The translations under genes and the position numbers were made by a program. This document shows, piece by piece, positions 33,224 through 41,344 of a stretch of DNA of 64,000 nucleotides. Each line of letters begins with the position of its first letter. Position 1 is the first letter of the stretch. The notes under the pieces are model-generated. The model was not told the DNA's origin. It ran no database searches and saw only the letters and a program-made list of their open reading frames with translations. The DNA is from Verrucomicrobiota bacterium (GTDB lineage: Bacteria > Verrucomicrobiota > Verrucomicrobiia > Chthoniobacterales > SZAS-18), in the NCBI GenBank assembly GCA_018240025.1, contig JAFEGM010000034.1, positions 125,639 to 189,638 on the forward strand, given 5' to 3'.

Positions 33224-34628
33224 TCTGGATCGTCACGTCGATCGTCCCGGTCTTCGCGACGGCGCCGTCCTCGGTGTGGACCTCCGTGTCGAAGGCGCCG
33301 CCCACGCACGCCACGAGCTTCGGGTCGAGCGCGGACTTCGACGAGACGGTCACCTTCGCGGGCTTGCCCTTGGGGCCGACCACGATCGTGACGTCGAGCC
33401 GACCGGAGATCGCGGCGCTGCCCGCCTCGGCCTCGGCGAGGCACCCGGCCACCGGGTACTTGCTCGTGAGCTCGAAGTGGGGCGACGAGAGGCCGGCGCC
33501 GACCTTCTCGGTGAGCTTGATCCGCGGCAGTCGCTGCTCGGCCGCCTTCCGCGCGGCGATCGCCTTCGCGACGACTTCGTCGGAGACCCAGAACCCGACG
33601 TAGGTCCAACCCTCGAACGGAAGGCGGATGCTCGTGTGACCGTCCTTCTCGCCGAAGAGGCCCTTGGTGACCCCCACCGGGGCCTCGCAGCGGGCGACCT
33701 CTGGCCCGCCAGGCTCCGCGAGGAGCGCGGTCCCTGCGGGCAGCCAGGCGAGGATCTCGGCGGTCGACAGGAAGTACGCCCCCGGGTACGGCTCGGGCAA
33801 GCGCTCCTCGTACGCGGTCACCGCTTTCGCGCGCACCCACGCCTCGACGCGCACCGTCGGGCCCCCGAGGGCGATGTGCTGGTGGCCGGCCTCCGGCGCG
33901 CCCAGCGTCTCCACGGGCGCATCGGTGTGAGCGACGGTCCCGATGCGCGGCCCGCCGGGGCCGTCGAGCAGCGGCTCGTCCGCGGCGACGATCGCGTGAC
34001 GCAGGGGCGGCGGGGACTGCGCGGGGTACACCTTGCCGATGGCCGCGACGGGCACGGACAAATCCATCCAGACGTAACTGTCGTCGAAGGCGGTGATGCG
34101 TCGCCCGTCCTTCACCTGGGTGCCCGCGACGATCATTCCCGGTCGCGCCTCCAGCTTCGCCCGCTTCGGCGCCGTGCCGTCGGCCAGGAGCAGCGTGGTC
34201 TTCGTGGTGACCACGTCCGCGAAGTCCCTGGCTTCGAGGTACGCGGCCAGACGGACGGCCCGCTGCCCGACGAGCGAGACGCGCAAGAGATCCCCAGTGG
34301 ACTCGAAGACGGTGACCTTCCGGTGCATCGCGAGGCCCCCGGGGACGTTCGGCGGGAAGACGTGGACACCCGCCGCCTCGAACCGGAGAGGGCCGTACGT
34401 CGCGAGGATGGCGCGGTTCGGGAAGCGCGCGTCGGGATCGGGGGCGAAGAGCTCCTTGGGCGAGAGCGCTGGGGTGTTCGCTGGGGACGCCGAGCCGGCG
34501 GGGGCCGCGGACGCGGACGACGACACCGAGCCGGAGGGAGACGGGGGGACACCCGAGCCGGGCGACGCGGCCCGCGACCCGGAGCACGCGACGAGCAGGG
34601 TCGAGACCAGGGCGAGCGGTGGGCGCAT
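33210..34628 (-). CDS. Lipoprotein with AgmX/PglI-like C-terminal domain
   Basis: A 472-residue lipoprotein. Signal peptide 'PPLALVSTLLVAC' with lipobox LVAC at about residue 15, a Ser/Pro/Ala spacer (about 17-55), and a large domain without recognised motifs ('KELFAPDPDARFPNRAILATYGPLRFEAAGVHVF'). The final 90 residues ('SGRLDVTIVVGPKGKPAKVTVSSKSALDPKLVACVGGAF') resemble the AgmX/PglI C-terminal domain common in Myxococcota gliding- and envelope-related proteins. It is the last gene of the ECF-sigma operon (8 bases after the ankyrin gene) and overlaps the end of the convergent LysR gene by 14 bases. Confidence 0.75.
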   Translation of the reverse strand: MRPPLALVSTLLVACSGSRAASPGSGVPPSPSGSVSSSASAAPAGSASPANTPALSPKELFAPDPDARFPNRAILATYGPLRFEAAGVHVFPPNVPGGLAMHRKVTVFESTGDLLRVSLVGQRAVRLAAYLEARDFADVVTTKTTLLLADGTAPKRAKLEARPGMIVAGTQVKDGRRITAFDDSYVWMDLSVPVAAIGKVYPAQSPPPLRHAIVAADEPLLDGPGGPRIGTVAHTDAPVETLGAPEAGHQHIALGGPTVRVEAWVRAKAVTAYEERLPEPYPGAYFLSTAEILAWLPAGTALLAEPGGPEVARCEAPVGVTKGLFGEKDGHTSIRLPFEGWTYVGFWVSDEVVAKAIAARKAAEQRLPRIKLTEKVGAGLSSPHFELTSKYPVAGCLAEAEAGSAAISGRLDVTIVVGPKGKPAKVTVSSKSALDPKLVACVGGAFDTEVHTEDGAVAKTGTIDVTIQIKAP

Positions 34629-34636
34629 CGGGTCCG

Positions 34637-35239
34637 CTACTGCCCCAAGTGTGGCCCGCCGAGGAACCTGGCGACGGGACCGTGCGCCTCAGCCTCGGCG
34701 ACAGACGGTCTCTGCGGGGTGCGCGCGTGGACGTCGGCGCCCCGCGAGATCAGGAGCGCGAAGACGCGGCCCACGTCTTCGCTGGCGTCGGCGTCGAGCT
34801 CGATCTGACGCGCGTCGAGGGCGGCCCTCATCAGGCAGTTGTTGCCGTAGCTGTCGACCGCGCTCACGTCGGCCCCGGCCTCGACCAGCTTCGACAGACT
34901 GGCGAACGCCCGCTCGAACTGCTCCCTCGTGTGCGTCGGACCGGCGACGCCTGCGTACCTGCTCGAGAAGATCGCCGCGCGTATGGCGTCGTGGACGACG
35001 GGCGCCCTCCATTCGTTGACGCTCTCGGTCTCGACAAAGTTCACGTCCGCGCCTGCGTCGACCAGGAAGTCGGCGATGTCGAAGTTGCCGGTCTTGAAGG
35101 CGACTTGCAGCGGGGACTGGCCGTCGTCCTTCTTCGGAGGCTTCCGGGCGGTGCACCGGACGACCGTCGGGTCGGCCTCGATTCGCCGCCGCACCTCCGT
35201 GAGGTCGGACGACCGGATCGCCGCAAAGAGTGCCTTCAT
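34637..35239 (-). CDS. Ankyrin-repeat protein
   Basis: A 200-residue cytoplasmic protein with ankyrin repeats. 'MKALFAAIRSSDLTEVRRRIEADPTVV' is the capping start, followed by 'DGQSPLQVAFKTGNFDIADFLVDAGADVNF', a divergent unit, and 'LSKLVEAGADVSAVDSYGNNCLMRAALD' and 'VFALLISRGADVHA'. These form protein-protein interaction surfaces. It starts 3 bases after the stop of the small membrane protein gene and is followed 8 bases later by the lipoprotein gene, so it belongs to the sigma-factor operon. No enzymatic domain is present. Confidence 0.85.
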   Translation of the reverse strand: MKALFAAIRSSDLTEVRRRIEADPTVVRCTARKPPKKDDGQSPLQVAFKTGNFDIADFLVDAGADVNFVETESVNEWRAPVVHDAIRAAIFSSRYAGVAGPTHTREQFERAFASLSKLVEAGADVSAVDSYGNNCLMRAALDARQIELDADASEDVGRVFALLISRGADVHARTPQRPSVAEAEAHGPVARFLGGPHLGQ

Positions 35240-35242
35240 CGA

Positions 35243-35461
35243 TCAGTGCCCCACCGCGCGCAGCGCCCACTGCAGGTACAGGATCGCCGTCCCCGCGAGC
35301 CCCACGGGCACCACGACGCGCGACACGAACGCGCCGAGGCGGCTCTCTTCGCCGGACTGCGCGGCCTGCGCGTGCCGGAGCAACGCGCGCGCGGCGCGGG
35401 GCGAGGTGTCGTGCACGGAGAGCCCACGGAGGGCGGAGAGGTCGTCTTCGGGCTCGGTCAT
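35243..35461 (-). CDS. Small single-pass membrane protein, possible minimal anti-sigma factor
   Basis: A 72-residue protein. The N-terminal soluble half is 'MTEPEDDLSALRGLSVHDTSPRAARALLRHAQAAQSGE'. The second half holds one membrane helix ('VVVPVGLAGTAILYLQWALRAV'). Its ATG overlaps the stop of the ECF sigma gene (ATGA at 35461-35458). This position and topology (about 45 cytoplasmic residues plus a helix) are what is expected of a very small anti-sigma factor, although the zinc motif HxxxCxxC is absent. The anti-sigma role is inference from context. Confidence 0.7.
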   Translation of the reverse strand: MTEPEDDLSALRGLSVHDTSPRAARALLRHAQAAQSGEESRLGAFVSRVVVPVGLAGTAILYLQWALRAVGH

Positions 35462-36009
35462 GATGCCTCCAGTCGCTCCGCGAGGCGGGCCCGCGCGCGC
35501 GCGAGCCGCTGTCGGAACGTATCGTAGCGGATGCCCAGGATCTTGGCCGCCTCCTCCTGCTCGAAGCCCTCGACCCCGACCAGGAGGAGCACCTCGCGGT
35601 CGGAGGCGGACAGGCGGTCGAGCGCGCGAGAGAGGCGGACCATCGCGCGCCGGCGTTCTTCGTCCTCTTCGGGGCCGGCGGCCTCGCTCGCGAGCCACTC
35701 GGGCTCGTCGCCGAGCGCGACCAGGCGCGACAGATCGAGCATCGACCACCGCCGGTGGCTGACCCAGGCGTTGCGCGCGACCGTGAAGAGCCACGCGGCG
35801 AGGTCGGTGTCCTCGGCGAGGCCGACCCCCGCGCGGGCGAGCTTGAGCCACGTCTCCTGGAGCAGCTCGTCGGCCACCTCCCGGCGGCGCGAGAGGCGGA
35901 GGAGGAAGCCGTACGTGCGCGCGCGGTATTTCAGGTAGGCGGCCTCGAGCGCGCGCGGTTCGCCGCGGCGCAGACCCTCGACGAGGGGGAGGTCTTCGGG
36001 GTCGCGCAC
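35458..36009 (-). CDS. ECF RNA polymerase sigma factor
   Basis: A 183-residue ECF sigma factor. Region 2: 'PLVEGLRRGEPRALEAAYLKYRARTYGFLLRLSRRREVADELLQETWLKLARA', with the -10 recognition helix 'DTDLAAWLFTVARNAWVSHRR'. Region 4: 'ALDRLSASDREVLLLVGVEGFEQEEAAKILGIRYDTFRQRLARARARLAERL', with the -35 recognition HTH. The start is GTG. It is first in a four-gene operon (sigma, small membrane protein, ankyrin protein, AgmX-like lipoprotein) in which the second gene overlaps by four bases. The 98-base spacer to the divergent gene at 36108 should contain its own promoter. Confidence 0.92.
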   Translation of the reverse strand: MRDPEDLPLVEGLRRGEPRALEAAYLKYRARTYGFLLRLSRRREVADELLQETWLKLARAGVGLAEDTDLAAWLFTVARNAWVSHRRWSMLDLSRLVALGDEPEWLASEAAGPEEDEERRRAMVRLSRALDRLSASDREVLLLVGVEGFEQEEAAKILGIRYDTFRQRLARARARLAERLEAS

Positions 36010-36107
36010 GGGGAGAGGAACGCCGGGGGGCTCGGGGTGTGACAGGTCCGGGGGCTGTCACACGGGGCCCGATCCCGCGTTCCATTCCCCGAGGAGCAAG
36101 AGACCCC

Positions 36108-36464
36108 ATGCTGACCATGTTTCGCAACGGCGGGTTCCCGATGTGGTTCATCCTGGTGTTCGGGCTGCTGACGCTCGGCACCGCGTTCCTCTACGCCTTG
36201 CGGCCCGCCCGCGACCGCGAGGGGTTCGTGAAGTGGATGTGCGTGGCCACGGTCGCCTCGGTCGGGTCGGGGACCGCCGCCGACCTCGCGGCGGTCGCCC
36301 GCTACGTCGCGAGCCACCCCATGGACGGCAAGCAGATGGCCGCCATCGTGATCGAGGGCGTCGGCGAGTGCACGAGCCCGGCGATCCTCGGGTTCTCGCT
36401 GCTCTCGCTCACCGCGCTGATGATGGCCGTCGGGCGGCGGAGGCTCGACGCGCGCGAGGCGTGA
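36108..36464 (+). CDS. Small integral membrane protein (118 aa)
   Basis: A 118-residue membrane protein with three likely helices: 'GGFPMWFILVFGLLTLGTAFLYAL', 'WMCVATVASVGSGTAADLAAVARYVA' and 'AILGFSLLSLTALMMAVGRRR'. The N-terminal 'MFRNGGFPMWFILVFG' pattern is like the first helix of MotA/ExbB/TolQ proton-channel proteins, but the rest is too short for that family. The ATG at 36108 follows a GAGGAG ribosome site. It is divergent from the ECF sigma gene, so it may be a target of it. Function unknown. Confidence 0.7.
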   Translation: MLTMFRNGGFPMWFILVFGLLTLGTAFLYALRPARDREGFVKWMCVATVASVGSGTAADLAAVARYVASHPMDGKQMAAIVIEGVGECTSPAILGFSLLSLTALMMAVGRRRLDAREA

Positions 36465-36470
36465 ACGGGA

Positions 36471-37358
36471 TCAGGAGAGGCCCATCGCGACCCAGGCGTG
36501 GGGGCGATCGGTCCCCGGGTCTCCGCTCGGCACGAAGGCGCCGAAGGCCGCGACGCCCCCGTCGACCTCGGCGAGGGTGAAGCGCATCGAGACCCGATCG
36601 CCCGCGAAGCAGGGCTTGCGGTAGCCGATCTCGATCCAGCGGGCGAGCACGACAGGCGAACGGCCGACGTCGGCGAGGCGCGCGACGACCGCCTCCTCGA
36701 ACAGGCTCAGGTAGACGAGGGAGTTGACGTGCTGGTTGCTGTCGGTGTGGGCGAGCCCGAAGACGAACGGGTCCGAGGTGAAGGGCTCGCCGATCGGGGT
36801 CGCGCCGGGGGGCAGGTCCGCCGCGGCCGCGAGCGCTCGCGGGGCCCAGCGCGCGGGCGGTACCTCGCCGTGGAGGTCGCGGACCTTGCGGTCCTCGGGC
36901 CCGGCGAAAGGGCGGGTGAAGACGTGCTCGGCGAACACGCGGCCGACCCGCACGACCTCCCCGGCGCGATCGGGGGGCGGGAGGTTGGTTCGCCCGCGCG
37001 GCGCGTGGAGGTCGACCCAGGCGTTGAAGTAGAGGCGATCGACGGCGCCGGCCGCGTCGACCGCGTGGGCGAGCTGCAGGCGCCCGTCGCACGAGAGCTC
37101 GCCGACGGCGATCGGGTCGTCGGCCGCCTCGATCACGAAGCGGGTGAGGATCGGGATGGTCCCCGTCGCCAGCATGGCCTTCGCGTCGAAGCGCTTCTCG
37201 ACGATGGCGCGCCAGATCGCCTCCCCGAGCCCAGGCGGCAGGGCCTCGAGGCGGACGCGGCCGTCCTGCGCCACGTCCTCGTAGCGGAGCGACAGGGGCG
37301 CGGTCGCGCGGTCTTCGGCGGGCACGGACGGGGGCGTGGGGAACCAGGGGGCTTGCAC
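36471..37358 (-). CDS. Acyl-CoA thioesterase-like double-hotdog protein
   Basis: A 295-residue protein with two hotdog-fold halves. The second is clearest: 'HTDSNQHVNSLVYLSLFEEAVVARLAD' is a 4-hydroxybenzoyl-CoA/acyl-ACP thioesterase-type helix with the Asp/Asn-His-Val-N pattern, followed by strands 'VVLARWIEIGYRKPCFAGDRVSMRFTL'. The first half (about 20-150) has 'GLGEAIWRAIVEKRFDAKAMLATGTIPILTRFVIE'. The only reasonable start is the GTG at 37358; the open frame upstream is the antisense of the sigma gene. It may hydrolyse an acyl thioester; the substrate is unknown. Confidence 0.75.
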   Translation of the reverse strand: MQAPWFPTPPSVPAEDRATAPLSLRYEDVAQDGRVRLEALPPGLGEAIWRAIVEKRFDAKAMLATGTIPILTRFVIEAADDPIAVGELSCDGRLQLAHAVDAAGAVDRLYFNAWVDLHAPRGRTNLPPPDRAGEVVRVGRVFAEHVFTRPFAGPEDRKVRDLHGEVPPARWAPRALAAAADLPPGATPIGEPFTSDPFVFGLAHTDSNQHVNSLVYLSLFEEAVVARLADVGRSPVVLARWIEIGYRKPCFAGDRVSMRFTLAEVDGGVAAFGAFVPSGDPGTDRPHAWVAMGLS

Positions 37359-37416
37359 GGGAAGGGACGGTAGTGCCGAGGGCGGCTGGCCCCAAGGTGC
37401 TACGCTCGCCGGCGCG

Positions 37417-38313
37417 ATGCCGTCGTCCGCCGCGGAGATCCTGCTCGCTGCTTTGTCCGATCCGGTCCGGGCGCGCCTCTCCGGGGTGGACCTCGACGCG
37501 CTGCTCGAGGAGCGGGCCGCGGCCGCGTCGAACGCCCTCGGCTTCCCGGTCGCCGCCGCCGAGCTCGCCGAGGCGCTCGGGCCGCGCGTCGACCCGGAAG
37601 CGGCCGATCCGCGCGCCGACCTCGTGGCCCTCTCGGCCGAGGACCTCGCGCTCGCGGGCGCGTGCGCCCGGGGCGACGACGCGGCCCTGCGGACGTTCGA
37701 TCGACGCCACGGCGAGGACCTCGACGTGGCGATCGCGAAGAGCCCCGGCCTCCGCGTCTCGAAGGAAGAGTTCCGCCAGCTCTTCCGGGAGCGCATGTTC
37801 GTCGCCGAAGCCGGGGCAGCGCCGCGCATCGCCGGCTACGCAGGGCGCGGCACGCTGCGGGCGTGGGTGCGCGTCGCGGCCGCGCGGCTGGTCATCGATC
37901 TGTCGCGGGCCAAGCGGCAGCCCGAGCCGGCGTCCGACGAGGCGCTCGCCTCGCTGCTCCCGCCCTCCGACGACCCCGAGCTCGCCTACCTGCGCGACGC
38001 CTACGCGGCGCTGCTCCCCAAGGCCTTCGAGGACGCGCTCGGGCGCCTCGCGCCGCGGCAGCGGAACCTCCTGCGGCAGCGCTACCTGCACGGCCTGTCG
38101 GGGGACAAGCTCGCGCAGATGTACGGCGTGCACCGCGGCACGATGTTCGGGTGGCTCGAGGACGCGCGCAAGGCGCTCCTCGGTCACGTGCGGACGGCGA
38201 TGCACGCGCGCGTGCCGGCGCAGGCCCTCGACAGCATCGTCGCCCTGCTCGGCAGCCGCCTCGACCTCAGCGTCGGCCGCATGCTGGTGTTCGACCTCGA
38301 GCCCGAGCGCTGA
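37417..38313 (+). CDS. Sigma-70-family RNA polymerase sigma factor (long N-terminal extension)
   Basis: A 298-residue divergent sigma factor. About 90 N-terminal residues without a known domain ('PVRARLSGVDLDALLEERAAAASNALGFPVA') precede a region-2-like segment ('GDDAALRTFDRRHGEDLDVAIAK', 'EEFRQLFRERMFVAE', 'GRGTLRAWVRVAAARLVIDLSRAKR') and region 4 ('FEDALGRLAPRQRNLLRQRYLHGLSGDKLAQMYGVHRGTMFGWLEDARKAL'). It lies one base before a Ser/Thr kinase with a zinc-finger N-terminus. This pairing recurs in Polyangia and suggests phosphorylation-linked control of the sigma factor. The ATG at 37417 starts the conserved part. Confidence 0.82.
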   Translation: MPSSAAEILLAALSDPVRARLSGVDLDALLEERAAAASNALGFPVAAAELAEALGPRVDPEAADPRADLVALSAEDLALAGACARGDDAALRTFDRRHGEDLDVAIAKSPGLRVSKEEFRQLFRERMFVAEAGAAPRIAGYAGRGTLRAWVRVAAARLVIDLSRAKRQPEPASDEALASLLPPSDDPELAYLRDAYAALLPKAFEDALGRLAPRQRNLLRQRYLHGLSGDKLAQMYGVHRGTMFGWLEDARKALLGHVRTAMHARVPAQALDSIVALLGSRLDLSVGRMLVFDLEPER

Positions 38314-38314
38314 C

Positions 38315-41230
38315 GTGCGCCCTGGTTGCCTCGGCGCCGAAGAGCTCGAGCAGGTGGCGCTCGGCACCGCCGACGCGACGCTGCGCGCGCGCGCGGACGA
38401 CCACCTCGATCGGTGCGAGGACTGCCGCACGCTGGTGAGCGAGCTGACGCGGCTGTTCGGGTCGGTGGCCCCGGCCGTCGGGCCGAGCGCGAGCCCGTCG
38501 TGGGCCTACCACGCGACGTTGCCGGTGCGCCCGGCGTCGCTCCCGCCCCCGAGCCTCGGCCGCTACCAGCTCGGACAGCGGCTCGGCGAGGGCGGCATGG
38601 GGGTCGTCTACCAGGCGTACGACCCGGAGCTCGACCGGCAGGTCGCGATCAAGCTGCTGCACCCCGACCCCGACGTCGACGTGAGCGAGCACCGCGCGCG
38701 CCTCCTGCGCGAGGCGCAGGCCATGGCCCGCCTCAACCACCCGAACGTCGTCGCGGTCTACGACGTGGGCGCGGTCGGGGCGCAGGTGTTCGTCGCGGTC
38801 GAGCTCATCGCCGGGTCCACGCTGCGCCGGTGGCTCGAGACGCCGCGCACGCTCGCCGAGATCCTGCGCGTGTTCGTCGAGGCCGGGCGCGGGCTCGCCG
38901 CGGCCCACGACCAGGGGCTCGTCCACCGTGATTTCAAGCCCGACAACGTGCTCGTCGGCGCCGACGGCCGCGCGCGCGTGACGGACTTCGGCCTCGCGCG
39001 GCGGACCGACGGGGCCGCGCCCCACGGGGCGGCCGTGCACACGACGTTCGCCCTCGCGGGGACGCCGGCGTACATGGCGCCCGAGCAGTTTCGCGGCGAG
39101 GCCACCGACGCGCGCACCGACCAGTTCGCCTTCGCCGTCGCACTCTACGAGGCCGTCCTGCGCAGCCGTCCGTTCGAGGGCGAGGCGCTCGGCGCCCTGG
39201 CCCGCAACGTGGTCGAGGGGCGCCTGCGCACGCCGGGCGGGGCCGCCCCCCGCTGGCTGCGCGGAGTGCTCGTGCGGGCGCTGTCGCGACGCCGCGAAGA
39301 CCGGTTCCCCTCGATGCAGGCGCTCCTCGGCGAGCTCGAGCGCGACCGCGGACGCCCGCTGCGGATCGGCTCGTTCGTCGGCGCAGCGGGGCTCGGGGTC
39401 ACGGGGCTCGTCCTCGTGTTCCGGGCGTTCCTGCAGCCGCCGCCGACCGGGATCCCCACGACCGTGGCGAGCGCCGGCCCGGTGCTCGAGGGGTGCGGGG
39501 TGGACGAGGTCGGCGCGCGCTTCGGCAAGGAGCAGCGCGCAGCGCTCGAGAAGGCGGCCGCGAAGGTGAACGCGACGGTGGCCCCTACGCTGGTCGCCGA
39601 GCTCGGGCGGTGGGCCGACGCGCTCGCGGCCTCGCGGGGCGCGGCGTGCAAGGCGCACCCACGGCTGCCCCCGCACGAGGCGGCGTGCTTCGACGATCGA
39701 CTCCGCCTGCTCGAGGCATTCGCCGGCGCCGCGGGTCGCGCCTCGGCCTCGGGGGTCGCGCTCGGCCTCGAGCGGCTCCACTACCTGCCCGATCCGGCGT
39801 CGTGCCGCGACGCCGGCGATCCGTTCCCGGTGCCCTCGGCGGACGCAGGCGTGACCTTCGGCAAGCACCGCGACCGGCTCGCGGCGGGATGGGCGGCGCT
39901 CGCCTTCGGGCTCGACGACGACGCGCAGCAGGCCGTGGACGACGTGGTGGCGGCCACGCCCGACAAGCTGTCGCTCGCCGAGGTCCACCTGCTCGCGGGC
40001 GAGCGACTGCTCACCCGCGACGACGCGCTGCCCGCCAAGGAGGCCTTCGAGACGGCGCTCGCGACGGCGCGGGAGGCCAAGCACCGCGCCCTCGCCCACC
40101 GCGCCGCGCGCGGACTGCTCGAGGCGGCCGGCGTGCGGCTCCTCCTCAAGGTCGACGAGCCGCTGCGCCTGCTCTCGGACCTCGCGCCGAAGGGCGAGCT
40201 GCCGGGCGCGCACAAGAACCTGCTCGAGGCCCGGCTCGCGCTCGCCCAGGGCAAGACCGAGTCGGCGAAGGACGCGCTCGAGGACACGCTCGCCGGCGAG
40301 AAGGCCCTCGAGGGCCACGCCGTTCACGTCGACACGCTGGTGACGCTGGCCGACGCTTTCCTCGTGCTCGACGATCCGGGCCGCGCCGAGACCCGCGCGA
40401 AGCAGGCCCTCGCGGCGGCCAAGCTCCGCGCCGGCGACCCGCGCGCCACCCTGCGCGCTGCGATCGTCATGGCCCGCACGGAGCTCGCGCTCGGCAAGCC
40501 GACCGACGCGGCGGAGCGCCTGATCCCGTTCCGCAAGAAGTCGTACGAGCACTTCGATCTGCACGACCCGCTGCTCGCGGCCGTGGACGACGTGATCGGG
40601 CTCGCCCGCGAGGCCGAGGGCAAGCTCCCCGAGGCGCGCAAGGAGTACGAGCACGAGCTCTTCGTGCTGACCGGGATCCGCGCCGAGCACCCGCTCGCCG
40701 CGCGGCCGTGGACGAGGCTCGCGCGCCTGTCCGTGAAAGAGGGCAAGGACGGGCGGCCCGAGGCAGAGAAGGCCGCGACCCTCGCTGCGGCCGCCTTCGG
40801 CGCGGAGTCACCGGCGGCGGTCGACGCGCTGCGGGCGCTGGCCGTCGCGCGCGCCGCGAAGAAGGACCAAGTCGGGGCGCTCGCGGCGCTCACCACCGCC
40901 AACGACCTCGTCGAGAACCAGTTCGGGTTCGTGGCCCCGCTCGCCGGCGACGTCGCCGAAGAGCGCGGCCTCGTGCTCACGGCGTTCGGACAGTGGAAGG
41001 ACGCGCTCACCGCCCACGACGACGCGCTCCTTCCGCTGCAGGCCCGCTACGGGATGCACGCGATGGCGGTCGTGCAGAACCTCCTGCGCCGAGCCGACCT
41101 CGCCGCGCGGCTCGGCGACGACGAGTACGCGCAGCGCCTGTACGGCGTGGCCCTCCCCGACCTCGAGGCCCGGCTCGGCGAGACGTCGGCCGAGGTGCTC
41201 GCCCTTCGCAAGAAGCTCAAGAAGCCCTGA
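38315..41230 (+). CDS. Zinc-finger, Ser/Thr protein kinase, TPR protein
   Basis: A 971-residue protein with a GTG start one base after the sigma-factor stop. The N-terminus has an anti-sigma-type zinc finger (H30-x3-C34-x2-C37 in 'DDHLDRCEDCRTLVSEL'). Next comes a Hanks-type kinase: Gly loop 'LGEGGMGVVYQ', K113 in 'VAIKLL', catalytic D206 in 'HRDFKPDNVL', D224 of 'DFGLA', and activation segment 'AGTPAYMAPEQFRG'. A membrane helix ('GAAGLGVTGLVLVFRAFL') is followed by about 550 residues of TPR-like helices. The finger probably holds the upstream sigma factor, and the kinase may release it on an external signal. Confidence 0.88.
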   Translation: MRPGCLGAEELEQVALGTADATLRARADDHLDRCEDCRTLVSELTRLFGSVAPAVGPSASPSWAYHATLPVRPASLPPPSLGRYQLGQRLGEGGMGVVYQAYDPELDRQVAIKLLHPDPDVDVSEHRARLLREAQAMARLNHPNVVAVYDVGAVGAQVFVAVELIAGSTLRRWLETPRTLAEILRVFVEAGRGLAAAHDQGLVHRDFKPDNVLVGADGRARVTDFGLARRTDGAAPHGAAVHTTFALAGTPAYMAPEQFRGEATDARTDQFAFAVALYEAVLRSRPFEGEALGALARNVVEGRLRTPGGAAPRWLRGVLVRALSRRREDRFPSMQALLGELERDRGRPLRIGSFVGAAGLGVTGLVLVFRAFLQPPPTGIPTTVASAGPVLEGCGVDEVGARFGKEQRAALEKAAAKVNATVAPTLVAELGRWADALAASRGAACKAHPRLPPHEAACFDDRLRLLEAFAGAAGRASASGVALGLERLHYLPDPASCRDAGDPFPVPSADAGVTFGKHRDRLAAGWAALAFGLDDDAQQAVDDVVAATPDKLSLAEVHLLAGERLLTRDDALPAKEAFETALATAREAKHRALAHRAARGLLEAAGVRLLLKVDEPLRLLSDLAPKGELPGAHKNLLEARLALAQGKTESAKDALEDTLAGEKALEGHAVHVDTLVTLADAFLVLDDPGRAETRAKQALAAAKLRAGDPRATLRAAIVMARTELALGKPTDAAERLIPFRKKSYEHFDLHDPLLAAVDDVIGLAREAEGKLPEARKEYEHELFVLTGIRAEHPLAARPWTRLARLSVKEGKDGRPEAEKAATLAAAAFGAESPAAVDALRALAVARAAKKDQVGALAALTTANDLVENQFGFVAPLAGDVAEERGLVLTAFGQWKDALTAHDDALLPLQARYGMHAMAVVQNLLRRADLAARLGDDEYAQRLYGVALPDLEARLGETSAEVLALRKKLKKP

Positions 41231-41344
41231 CCCGGGGGCCGCCGATGCTGCGGCGGCGCGCAAGGATTTCGGGTCCGCCCGCCACGGGCAGACCTTCGGC
41301 GGGGCCGCTGTGGGAGGCAGGGTTCGTGCTTGCTCCCCCACGGG

